Shown piece after piece: positions 16,462 to 24,207 of a stretch of DNA of 64,000 nt; positions within the stretch are counted from its first letter, which is position 1; each line of letters starts with the position of its first letter. Where the stretch lies: positions 496,001 to 560,000 of the forward strand of contig NZ_JABEND010000002.1 in NCBI RefSeq assembly GCF_013002705.1, read 5' to 3'. A program made the position numbers and the translations under genes. The notes under the pieces were generated by a model, which was given only the letters and a program-made list of their open reading frames with translations, made no database searches and had not been told where the DNA came from. The DNA comes from Nakamurella aerolata. GTDB taxonomy: Bacteria; Actinomycetota; Actinomycetes; Mycobacteriales; Nakamurellaceae.

Positions 16462-17816
16462 GCGACTCCGAACTGGGAAAGGGCGCCGGCGAAGGCGCTG
16501 AACGCCGGCTTCTGGCTTCCGTCGACGCGCAGCAGCCCGAACGAGTTCTCGTAAGGAGTGGAGTCGTCGCGGTCGCGCAGGCAGAACCAGAACGCGGCGG
16601 TGACATACGAATACTGCTGCATCACCGCGACCGAGCGGCGCAGATAGTCGGCCTGCACGGTCTCGCTGACGCCGGGTCGGTCGCCGCCGGTCGGGGTGCT
16701 CCAGCCGTACTCGGTGAACCAGATCGGCTTGCCGGCATCACCGTTCTGCTCCATCACCTGCCGCACCGCGGCGACCTGGTTGATCCGGTAGATGTTCTGG
16801 GCGGCAGGCAGTTCCGGCGCTCCGGTGGTCGGGTCGATGTACGGGTGGGTGGCGAGTACGTCGAAGTAGGCGTTGCCGCCCAGCTCGTAGAGCCGCAGGA
16901 CCCAGCCGACGTCGTTGCCGCTGATCCCGCCGGACACCACCAGCGCGTCCGGATCGCCGGCGCGGACCCCGGCAAAGCCTGCCCGCAGCACCGGAAGGTA
17001 GCTGTCTGCGGTGACCTTGGTGCACATCGGCTCGGTGCAGTCCGGTTCGTTCCAGATCTCCCAGGCCTGCACCCGGCCGGCGTAGCGGTTGGCCAGGTAG
17101 CCCATGGCGCGCTGAAACTGCGCAGGGGTGTTGGGGAAGTTGTGATAGGTGCGTTGACCGTCCCAGGTGGGGGTGCAGCCGACCGTCATCAGAATGTTGA
17201 AACCCTTGCCGCGCAAGGTGTCGACAATGGTGTCCAGTCGCTGCTGATACCAGCCGGACACGATGCCGGGACCACGCTCTTCCAGCGAACACCAGCCGAT
17301 GTCGACTCTGATCCACTTGACCCCGGTGGACGCCGCCGCATTGGCCAACGGGGCGAGCCGTTCCCAGTCCCGCCAGGCGGCGAACATGGTCAGCCCGACG
17401 TGCAAACCCTGGCCGGGGGCCATGTTGAGCTCGGAAAGGCTGCTCGGTGGCGATGCCGGTTGTTGACCGGTCCAGGTCGGTTCGCCCAGCGTTGTCGAGG
17501 CGGCAGTCTGTGCTGGGGTTTGGGCGGGCGGAGCGGCCGGCGCGTTCTGCTGGCCGGGAATGGCCGGCCCGTTCTGCAGCGCCCCGATCGCCCGGTGACT
17601 CTCCGGTGCGGTTGCCGGGGCAGCGCCGTTGCCACTGGAACAGGCCGCCGCGACCAGCGCGGTCACCACCAGGGTGACAACGGTGCCGGCCAGACTCAGC
17701 CCGGCGACGCGGCCGGACGTGCGGCGCCGCCGCCACCGCGCGGCGCTGCCCCGCGTCGGCCCGCCGTGATCGGTGTTGTCGGTGGTGCTGTTTTGCGTGC
17801 GCTTCGGTTGAATCAT
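16458..17816 (-). CDS. Exported glycoside hydrolase, clan A (PslG/GH39- or GH5-like)
   Basis: The 452-aa product has a polar 35-residue N-terminus, a hydrophobic segment ending in Ala-Ala-Ala-Cys (Cys59, lipoprotein-like), a Pro/Ala linker and then a (beta/alpha)8 catalytic domain from about residue 130. The acid/base is seen in AWEIWNEP (Glu257) and the nucleophile in IWFTEYGWS (Glu369), the paired signature of clan GH-A. Such enzymes in exopolysaccharide loci (PslG is the known case) trim or release the polymer. The start at 17816 is set by a 4-bp ATGA overlap with the upstream acyltransferase; an in-frame start 59 codons upstream lies inside that gene. Confidence 0.82.
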   Translation of the reverse strand: MIQPKRTQNSTTDNTDHGGPTRGSAARWRRRRTSGRVAGLSLAGTVVTLVVTALVAAACSSGNGAAPATAPESHRAIGALQNGPAIPGQQNAPAAPPAQTPAQTAASTTLGEPTWTGQQPASPPSSLSELNMAPGQGLHVGLTMFAAWRDWERLAPLANAAASTGVKWIRVDIGWCSLEERGPGIVSGWYQQRLDTIVDTLRGKGFNILMTVGCTPTWDGQRTYHNFPNTPAQFQRAMGYLANRYAGRVQAWEIWNEPDCTEPMCTKVTADSYLPVLRAGFAGVRAGDPDALVVSGGISGNDVGWVLRLYELGGNAYFDVLATHPYIDPTTGAPELPAAQNIYRINQVAAVRQVMEQNGDAGKPIWFTEYGWSTPTGGDRPGVSETVQADYLRRSVAVMQQYSYVTAAFWFCLRDRDDSTPYENSFGLLRVDGSQKPAFSAFAGALSQFGVA

Positions 17817-18841
17817 GTTCGCAGCCAAGCGGTTTCGGTCGCCCTGGCCCACATGCCGGGACGGATGGGATTGTTCAGGTGCTCGGGCGCGCCGGAGACG
17901 GCGGCGTCGTGCACGTCGGCTAGCGCCTGATGCAGCGCGCCGGTGTCCGGGTAATCGGCAGGGTCGAGCGCAGGGAACAGCTGCAGGTACCAACTGCGTC
18001 CCCGTGGCAGCGCAGTTCCCGGCACAATCAGCGCGTTGGCCAGCCCGGCCAACCGTGCGGTGCCGTCCACCATCTCGACATCGCGGCCGAGGTAGCGCGT
18101 CACCCGCTTGCCCGGCAGGTCCATCGCCAGCATGATGATGCCGCCGGCCTTCAGCGCTCGCAGCAGCACCGACGCCGAGCCACCCGAGTAGGCGATGCCG
18201 AATCCGTTGCGGCGCAAGATGCTGCGCTTCTTCTCCACCTGCAGCCCGGCGAATCCGTCCGGCACGGCCTCGGTGACCCAGTCGCCGTTGACGGCGACTA
18301 TGGGTGCGTGCCGACCGAGAATGGTCCAGGCCATCTCCGGTCCGTAGTGCACGAACGAGATGATGATGCCGCGACCGCTGGCGCGGGCCTCGGCGAGGTG
18401 GTCGAGACCGTGAATCGGTATGCGCTGCAAGGCTTTCGGTCGGTAGTACAGCTCCCAGCCGCGGGCCAGGGCCCGCACCTGGGCTCGGGCCAGCCGGGCG
18501 ATCTCCGGCGCCGGGGTGTCCGGCGGCAGTACCGCGCGCATGGCGTTCTCCGCCGCGGCCCGGCGACCGGGAAGCAGTCGGGTGGCCAGCCCGTACACCA
18601 GGTCGGTGGCGGCCAGCGCCAGCGGCGTCGGCAGCAGCGCATGCACCCGGTCGCTGTCGCGCAGCCGCGCCAGCAGGCCGGCGTTCGGCACCGGGCGGGG
18701 CCGGGTGAGGGCAGGGTCGGCGCCGGGGAAGGCGTCGGACGGCAGTGGCGGCGTCGTCGCCGACTCAACGGCGGCGTCGGCAGACCCCGACGCCGGCACC
18801 TGCTCGGCCGCCGTCGCTGATTCGGGCGATGTGTGCGCCAC
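17813..18841 (-). CDS. Lysophospholipid/lipid A-type acyltransferase (PIM acyltransferase-like)
   Basis: The 342-aa protein belongs to the LpxL/HtrB/PatA superfamily of membrane-associated acyltransferases that add fatty acyl chains to glycolipids. The catalytic region reads IIISFVHYGPEMAW, followed by PIVAVNGDW, and later GGIIMLAMDLPGKR. The His-to-acid spacing is H-x3-E rather than the usual H-x4-D/E, which may matter for activity. A GTG start at 18841 is chosen because GGAGGGG lies 4 nt upstream; the open frame upstream to 18949 has no homology. It is the first gene of an operon with the hydrolase and GT4, so it may acylate a glycolipid precursor or anchor. Confidence 0.78.
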   Translation of the reverse strand: MAHTSPESATAAEQVPASGSADAAVESATTPPLPSDAFPGADPALTRPRPVPNAGLLARLRDSDRVHALLPTPLALAATDLVYGLATRLLPGRRAAAENAMRAVLPPDTPAPEIARLARAQVRALARGWELYYRPKALQRIPIHGLDHLAEARASGRGIIISFVHYGPEMAWTILGRHAPIVAVNGDWVTEAVPDGFAGLQVEKKRSILRRNGFGIAYSGGSASVLLRALKAGGIIMLAMDLPGKRVTRYLGRDVEMVDGTARLAGLANALIVPGTALPRGRSWYLQLFPALDPADYPDTGALHQALADVHDAAVSGAPEHLNNPIRPGMWARATETAWLRT

Positions 18842-19134
18842 GCTCCCCTCCACTGTTGCTGGCCCCGTGTGTCTTTTAGCTCGCGGCGGTGCCTCGCACG
18901 GTGCGACGCACCGGCGCTGGGCACCGTGCTGATCACCCGGGTGGGCCATGCCGGTCGCAGCTCACCCGCACGGCATCGGACGCCCTACCATTTTCGCATA
19001 CCATGGCGCTTCGGTCGCGCGCTCAGCGACCCGCAGTTCCGCCGCGCCGGTGCGGGGGTTCCCCGCCTCGCCAGGCCCGCATCGGGTCGGCCGGGCGAGA
19101 AGACAATCGCCAACCAGCGGCAGGAGTGTGACAG
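18842..19134. other. Divergent intergenic region
   Basis: The region lies between the acyltransferase operon and the SGNH hydrolase. An AT-richer patch around 18985-19005 is the only place resembling core promoter sequence. AGGAG at 19120-19124 serves the hydrolase ATG. No other feature was seen. Confidence 0.4.
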
Positions 19135-20292
19135 ATGCGGTCAACGGTGCTGGCGGCGACACCGCAACCGCCGCCTCAGCCGCCTCAGCGGACGGCCCGC
19201 CGGCGCAGGGGACGGCGCACCGTCACCGCGACGCTCACCGCGCTGGCCCTTGCGGTGCTGGCCGGCTGCTCGCCGGGCGGCAGTGCCACTACGGACGGCA
19301 GGGCCACCACGGACGGCAGTGCCACCACGGACGGCAGTGCCACCACGGACGGCAGTGCCACCGCGGGCGGCACCGGCATCGTGCCGTCCGGACCGACCGG
19401 CACCGGTGCGGCCAGCCCCGGCCCCGCATCGAGCGGCGGGGCCGGCCCGGCCGACGTCTACCTCTCGCTCGGCGATTCCTACGGCGCCGGCTACCGGCCC
19501 CTGCCACAGGGCGGCTTCGGCACCACAAGGGACGGGTTCGCCTACCGACTCACCGCAGCGCTCGCCGATGCCGGCAATCCGGTGGAGTTGGTGAACCTGG
19601 CCTGCTCTGGCGCGACCACCCAAGACATGCGCAGCAGCAACGGTTGTGACCCGAACCTGCTCGGTCCTGGCGCGCCCCGGTATTCGACCCCGCAGCTGGC
19701 CGCGGCGCTGGAGCTGATCCGGCAGCGACCCGGCGCCGTCAAGCTGATCACCCTGGTGATCGGCGGCAACGACTTTCAACCCTGCTTCACCGGGGCGGTG
19801 TCGGCGATGGGCACCGCATCCAGCGCCACCGCGGTGCCGACCGATGTCGAGGCCACGGCCCAGCGTTGTCTGGACGAGAAGCTGGCCGCCATGTCGACCA
19901 ACCTTGCCGACATCGTCGGCCAGTTGCGCGCGGCGGCCGGTCCGGACGTCACCATCGTCGGCTTGACCTATCCGGATGTCTTCCTCGGGGTGTATCCCAG
20001 CGGGAACCGAGCGGTGGCGACGGCCAGCATCAGCGTCTTCCGCGACCAGATCAACCCGCGGTTGCAGCGTGCCTACGCCGCCGCCGACGCCAGGTTCGTC
20101 GATCTGACCGCGGCGTTCGGTGGCTACCAGCCGATGGGCAACACACAGCCGGTGGAAGGTATCGGCACGCTCCCGGTGCCGGTCGCCCGGATCTGCACGC
20201 TGACCTTCGCCTGCAGTCAACAGGACGTGCATCCGCAACCAGCGGGGCATCAGCTGATCGCCGATCAGATTCAGCAGGCGCTTGCCGGTTGA
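19135..20292 (+). CDS. SGNH/GDSL-family esterase, lipoprotein
   Basis: The 385-aa protein has an Arg-rich N-terminus and a hydrophobic helix ending in Leu-Ala-Gly-Cys (Cys45), so it is probably a lipid-anchored exported enzyme. A Gly/Ser/Thr linker built from a hexapeptide repeat (residues 48-78) follows. The catalytic domain starts VYLSLGDSYGAG with the nucleophile Ser115, has VNLACSGATT (block II glycine), LVIGGNDF (block III Asn) and ends with DVHPQPAGH (catalytic Asp/His). Substrates could be acylated glycans or lipids of the envelope. It is transcribed away from the acyltransferase operon. Confidence 0.85.
   Translation: MRSTVLAATPQPPPQPPQRTARRRRGRRTVTATLTALALAVLAGCSPGGSATTDGRATTDGSATTDGSATTDGSATAGGTGIVPSGPTGTGAASPGPASSGGAGPADVYLSLGDSYGAGYRPLPQGGFGTTRDGFAYRLTAALADAGNPVELVNLACSGATTQDMRSSNGCDPNLLGPGAPRYSTPQLAAALELIRQRPGAVKLITLVIGGNDFQPCFTGAVSAMGTASSATAVPTDVEATAQRCLDEKLAAMSTNLADIVGQLRAAAGPDVTIVGLTYPDVFLGVYPSGNRAVATASISVFRDQINPRLQRAYAAADARFVDLTAAFGGYQPMGNTQPVEGIGTLPVPVARICTLTFACSQQDVHPQPAGHQLIADQIQQALAG
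19279..19368 (+). repeat. Five in-frame 18-bp tandem repeats in the SGNH hydrolase linker
   Basis: The unit GGCAGTGCCACCACGGAC is repeated five times with a few substitutions; the two central copies are identical. It encodes Gly-Ser-Ala-Thr-Thr-Asp and lengthens the flexible linker between the lipid anchor and the catalytic domain. A multiple of three keeps the frame, so copy number could vary between strains. Confidence 0.9.
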
Positions 20293-20791
20293 TCCGGACC
20301 GAGCTGACTAGCTCGCCGATGTAAATTTCTGACACGTTCAGCCGCTCTTTGAGCAACTTCACTCCATTGAATCGCGATGGGGAGCCGGGGTCACCGACGG
20401 TGCGCAACACGGCGTCCACCCGTCCGGGCGCTGGCGCGATCGGTTGAGGCAGCGCTCCCGCAATGCCCTGTTCGGCTGATGTCATCAACGCGGCGTTGCC
20501 GCCGTACCGTTCGGCGATCGATCGCAGCTGGTGCGTCGTCGGCGAATCCGGCATAGAGTCCGAGCGTCGCGACGATCCTGGCCTCGGCCACCCGGGGGCA
20601 GCACATCAGCGGGCCGTCGAACCTTTCGCCGGGCCGCGCCGCCTCCGTCCTTCGGATCGCTTCTCGACGGGCCACCCGGCCCCGGATGTCGCGGGCGCAC
20701 CCGCCCGTTGCTCCTGTTGTTGTCCATGTGTTGCCCGGTTGATGTCAGGGACTCACCGTCTTCTCGACTCGTCGAACGAAAGGTGTCGTGC
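20293..20791. other. Intergenic region with a possible decayed minus-strand ORF
   Basis: About 500 bp separate the SGNH and GH25 genes. On the minus strand, two frames overlapping near 20530-20560 together read like an ordinary protein (REAIRRTEAARPGERFDG then HQLRSIAERYGGNAALM and FNGVKLLKERLNVSEIYIGEL). The codons are less GC-rich than those of the neighbours. A shift between frames and the run into the SGNH gene suggest a remnant rather than a working gene. The last 60 bp would hold the GH25 promoter; no riboswitch fold of the kind often found before cell-wall hydrolases was recognised. Confidence 0.25.
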
Positions 20792-21676
20792 ATGTCCATC
20801 ACCACAGCTACCCAAGCGTCCGCTACCCGAACCAGCCCTAGGAGGACCAGACGACGGCTGAGCGGCCTCGGTGCCGTCGCCGGCGTCGCCGCCCTGCTGC
20901 TGACCGCAGCGCCGGCCGCGCAGGCGGCCCCGGCCGCGCAACCGAAGGCAGGCGACGGCGTCCAACTTGCTCCCGGGCAGGCCTACCTCGGCTGGTCGAC
21001 GCCGAAGAGCAGCGGTGACGCCCGCGCTCGCACCTCCAGCGCCACTGCTGCTGCCGTCGCGAGGGTTTCCGGAATCGACGTCTCCAGCTACCAGGGCAAC
21101 GTCAATTGGAGTTACTACTACGGCCAGGGTTTCCGGTTCGCCTACGTCAAGGCGACCGAAGGCAACTACTACACCAACAACTACTTCACCCAGCAATACA
21201 ACGGTTCGTACAACGCCGGATTCATCCGCGGCGCTTACCATTTCGCCCGGCCCGACATCGGATCCGGTGCGGCGCAAGCGGATTACTTCGTTGCCCGCGG
21301 CGGCGGTTGGTCGAGGGACGGAAAGACGCTGCCGGGGGTGCTCGACATCGAGTTCAACCCGTACGGCTCAACCTGCTACGGGCTGTCGCAGTCGGCGATG
21401 GTGTCGTGGATCCGGAGCTTCACCAATCAGTACAAGGCGCGTACCGGACGCGACGCGGTGATCTACACCAACACCGGCTGGTGGCAGCAGTGCACCGGCA
21501 ACAACGCCAGCTTCGGAGCCACGAACCCGTTGTGGGTGGCCAACTACAGCACCTCAACGCCGCCGCTGCCGGCCGGCTGGAGCTACTACACGTTCTTCCA
21601 GTGGACCTCGACACCGCTGGACAAGGACTACTTCAACGGTGCCTACGACAGGTTGCAGGCGCTGGCCAACGGCTGA
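20792..21676 (+). CDS. Secreted GH25 lysozyme (N-acetylmuramidase)
   Basis: The 294-aa protein has a signal peptide cleaved after Ala-Gln-Ala (about residue 46), a short spacer and one GH25 domain. Catalytic residues appear in VSGIDVSSYQG (Asp96), FAYVKATEG and PGVLDIEFNP (Asp185, Glu187). Later signatures are VIYTNTGWW and PLWVANYS. It would cleave the MurNAc-GlcNAc bond of peptidoglycan outside the cell. No cell-wall-binding repeats are present. The ATG at 20792 is chosen because the signal peptide starts there; the longer open frame upstream is non-homologous. It is followed by a strong terminator. Confidence 0.92.
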   Translation: MSITTATQASATRTSPRRTRRRLSGLGAVAGVAALLLTAAPAAQAAPAAQPKAGDGVQLAPGQAYLGWSTPKSSGDARARTSSATAAAVARVSGIDVSSYQGNVNWSYYYGQGFRFAYVKATEGNYYTNNYFTQQYNGSYNAGFIRGAYHFARPDIGSGAAQADYFVARGGGWSRDGKTLPGVLDIEFNPYGSTCYGLSQSAMVSWIRSFTNQYKARTGRDAVIYTNTGWWQQCTGNNASFGATNPLWVANYSTSTPPLPAGWSYYTFFQWTSTPLDKDYFNGAYDRLQALANG

Positions 21677-21723
21677 TCGGCAACACGCCGGCCACCGATT
21701 CACCCACACCCGCTACCCGGCAG

Positions 21724-21763
21724 GCGGCCGGTGCTCACCCCGTGAGGAGTGAGCACCGGCCGC
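21724..21763. terminator. Bidirectional hairpin terminator between GH25 and gntP
   Basis: A perfect 15-bp stem (GCGGCCGGTGCTCAC and its complement) encloses a 10-nt loop. It lies between two convergent genes, 47 bp after the lysozyme stop and 45 bp after the gntP stop on the other strand. It has no long T-run, as is common in high-GC actinobacteria. Confidence 0.85.
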
Positions 21764-21808
21764 TCGTGCTGTTACCGCTGTTGCTGCGTCACGGCAGCGG
21801 GACCGGCG

Positions 21809-23371
21809 TCAAAAGATCACCCAGAGCAGCGCGGTGAGCCCGAGGCCGATCACCGAGATCATCGTCTCCATCACCGACCAGGTCTTGAAGGTCTGACCCA
21901 TGGTGAGCCCGAAAGACTCCTTCACCAGCCAGAACCCGGCGTCGTTGACGTGGGAGAGGAACAGCGAGCCGGCACCGAGAGCCAGCACCAGCAAAGCCAT
22001 ATGGGTGTTGGACAGGTCCGCCGCCGCTGCCAGCGTGGTGATGATGCCGGCCGCGGTGGTGATGGCGACGGTCGCCGAACCGGTGGCGACCCGGATCAAC
22101 ACCGCCAACAGCCAGCCGAGCAACAGGATCGGCACGCCGAGGTTGATGGCCGCCTTCGCCATCGTGATGTCGGCACCGGCGCCCACCAGGCTGCCCTTGA
22201 AGCCGCCGCCGGCCCCGATCACGAACACCGCGAGCGCCACCGGGCCGATGGAATCGCCCACCCGCTTGCTGATCGACGACCCGGAGAAGCCCACCGCGTA
22301 CCCGAACGTGACCATGGCCAGCAGCACCGCAAGCACCATCGCCACCAGCGGTTCGCCGAGGAAGTCGAGGATGCGGCGCAGCATCAGGTCGGGGTTGTTC
22401 TGCCAGATCACATCCGCCAGTGCACGCAGCAGCATCAGCACCACCGGGAACAGAATCGTGGCGATGGTGATGCCGAAGCTGGGGCGGCGCTTCAGTTCCG
22501 GGTCGTCCGCGGCCTGCTTGCCGTGCCAGTCGGCGGCGGTATCGTCGTCGGTGCCGCCGTCGGCCGGTGGCCGTCCCGTCCCCGATGCGGTGCCGCCGTT
22601 GCCGGCTGCCACGCCGAGCAGCTTGGCCATCGGGGCGTGATCTCCGCCCACCGGAACCCATTTCACGCACCACTTGGCGAACAGCGGGCCGCAGATGATC
22701 ACGGTCGGGATGGCGCAGAGCAGGCCGAGTGCGATGGTCGGGCCGAGGATGGCCCCGCCGCCGTTCGGGTCGAGCGAGGCGATGGCCGCCAGCGGTCCCG
22801 GGTGCGGCGGCACGAATCCGTGCAGCACCGAAAGGCCGGCCCAGGCCGGAACCGCCACCAGCATCAGCGGGATCTTGCTGCGCACCGCCACCAACACCAC
22901 CACCGGCAGCAGCAGCACCAGGCCGATTTCGAAGAACATCGGGATGCCGATGATCACGGCGACCAGTGCCATCAGCCATGGCACGTGTCTGGGTTTGGCG
23001 TGCGAGATCAGTTTGTCCACCACCTGATTCGCCCCGCCGGAGTCGGCCAGCAACTTGCCGAGCATGGCGCCGAGCGCCACCAGCAGACCCACCTCCTTCA
23101 GCACGGAGCCGACGCCGAAGTCGCCTGACTCGAAGTTGCCGACGGCGTCGGCCACCGGCACGCCGGAGGCCAGCGACATGAACGCCGACCCAAGGATCAG
23201 TGCCAGGAACGGGTTCATCTTGGCCCAGGCGATCAGCAGCACGATGATCGCGATGGAGCCGAAGGTGACCAGCAACAGCCGGGTGTCGTGGCCGGTCCAC
23301 GGCTCGGCTGCGGCCTTCGCCTTCTCGGCGGGAGTCAGGGTGGCGGCCAAGAAACTCGAGGCAACGCTCAT
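21809..23371 (-). CDS. gntP: Gluconate permease, GntP family
   Basis: A 520-aa proton symporter with about 12-14 membrane helices. Family signatures include NPFLALILGSAFMSL, KLLADSGGANQVVD, PMFFEIGLVLLLPVV, the GFVPPHPGP motif, GAGGGFKGSLVGAG and FLSHVNDAGFWLVKE. It imports gluconate, which the overlapping upstream kinase phosphorylates. A polar cytoplasmic loop near residues 255-300 is longer than in typical members. Its ATG overlaps the gntK stop by 4 bp. Confidence 0.93.
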   Translation of the reverse strand: MSVASSFLAATLTPAEKAKAAAEPWTGHDTRLLLVTFGSIAIIVLLIAWAKMNPFLALILGSAFMSLASGVPVADAVGNFESGDFGVGSVLKEVGLLVALGAMLGKLLADSGGANQVVDKLISHAKPRHVPWLMALVAVIIGIPMFFEIGLVLLLPVVVLVAVRSKIPLMLVAVPAWAGLSVLHGFVPPHPGPLAAIASLDPNGGGAILGPTIALGLLCAIPTVIICGPLFAKWCVKWVPVGGDHAPMAKLLGVAAGNGGTASGTGRPPADGGTDDDTAADWHGKQAADDPELKRRPSFGITIATILFPVVLMLLRALADVIWQNNPDLMLRRILDFLGEPLVAMVLAVLLAMVTFGYAVGFSGSSISKRVGDSIGPVALAVFVIGAGGGFKGSLVGAGADITMAKAAINLGVPILLLGWLLAVLIRVATGSATVAITTAAGIITTLAAAADLSNTHMALLVLALGAGSLFLSHVNDAGFWLVKESFGLTMGQTFKTWSVMETMISVIGLGLTALLWVIF

Positions 23372-24150
23372 GGCATCTCCTGCTGTTGCTGTTGCTGTGA
23401 AGGAGTGGGTTCGGGTGAGACTGGTTGGGCGGCAACCCGATCGGGCTCGGTCGTGGGCGGCGGCTGCGGCCCTGGGTCGGCCCGTCGGCCATCAGGAGCG
23501 GCTCTGGCGCCGGCCGAGTCGGCGCCTGGCTCTGCGGCGCCCAAGCCGGACGAGCCCACGTCCGGCCGCAGTGCCAGTCGGGTCACCACCTCGGCCGCGA
23601 TGGCGGCCGGCGGGCGGTCGATGTCCACCACGACGGCCCGCTCGTCCTGGCCGGGTGGTTCCAGGATCGACAGCTGAGAATCCAGCAGCGAGGTCGGCAT
23701 GTAGTGCCCGGTGCGCATCGCCATCCGCCGTCCGATGCGATTGGCGTCGCCGGCCAGCAGCACGAACACCACATGCTGCCCGCGCAGCACATCGCGGTAG
23801 CTGCGTTTGAGCGCCGAGCAGGTGATGATGCCGGGGATACCGGCCAGATTGTGCTCGGTGATCCAGCAGCAGACCGTTTCCAGCCACGGCCAGCGGTCGT
23901 CGTCGGTGAGCGGCTCACCCGCGGCCATCTTGGCGACGTTCTCCTCCGGATGCATGTCGTCGCCCTCACCCAGATCCCAGCCGAGCTGACCGGCCAGGAT
24001 CCCGGCGACGGTCGACTTGCCTGAACCGGAAACCCCCATCACCACCAGCACCGGTTGCTGCCGATCGCCGACACCGGGTTGCCGCCGGTCAGCGGTACCG
24101 GCCGCCGGGTCGGCCTGCCGGTCCGGGTCTGGCTGCGGGTCTGAGTCCAC
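23368..24150 (-). CDS. gntK: Gluconokinase with extended tails
   Basis: Residues 33-190 are a complete gluconokinase: P-loop GVSGSGKST, DLGEGDDMHPEENVAKM, PLTDDDRWPWLE, CSALKRSYRD and MPTSLLDSQLSILEP. It makes 6-phosphogluconate from imported gluconate. At 260 aa it is longer than usual (about 165-180): 32 polar residues precede the domain and about 70 Pro/Gly/Gln-rich residues follow, ending in a run of six Gln encoded by CAGCAA repeats next to the gntP start. It lies 57 bp after the sialidase stop on the same strand, so read-through is possible. Confidence 0.9.
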   Translation of the reverse strand: MDSDPQPDPDRQADPAAGTADRRQPGVGDRQQPVLVVMGVSGSGKSTVAGILAGQLGWDLGEGDDMHPEENVAKMAAGEPLTDDDRWPWLETVCCWITEHNLAGIPGIITCSALKRSYRDVLRGQHVVFVLLAGDANRIGRRMAMRTGHYMPTSLLDSQLSILEPPGQDERAVVVDIDRPPAAIAAEVVTRLALRPDVGSSGLGAAEPGADSAGARAAPDGRRADPGPQPPPTTEPDRVAAQPVSPEPTPSQQQQQQEMP

Positions 24151-24207
24151 CCGCAGACACTAAACCCGGCCGCGTGCAGGCGCGCTCGCGCGGGCCGGAG
24201 CGCTGGA

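Noticed and set aside
20293-20791. ydaO-type (c-di-AMP) riboswitch before the GH25 gene
   Set aside because: Such riboswitches often precede actinobacterial wall hydrolases, but the conserved purine-rich blocks and paired helices are not visible here.
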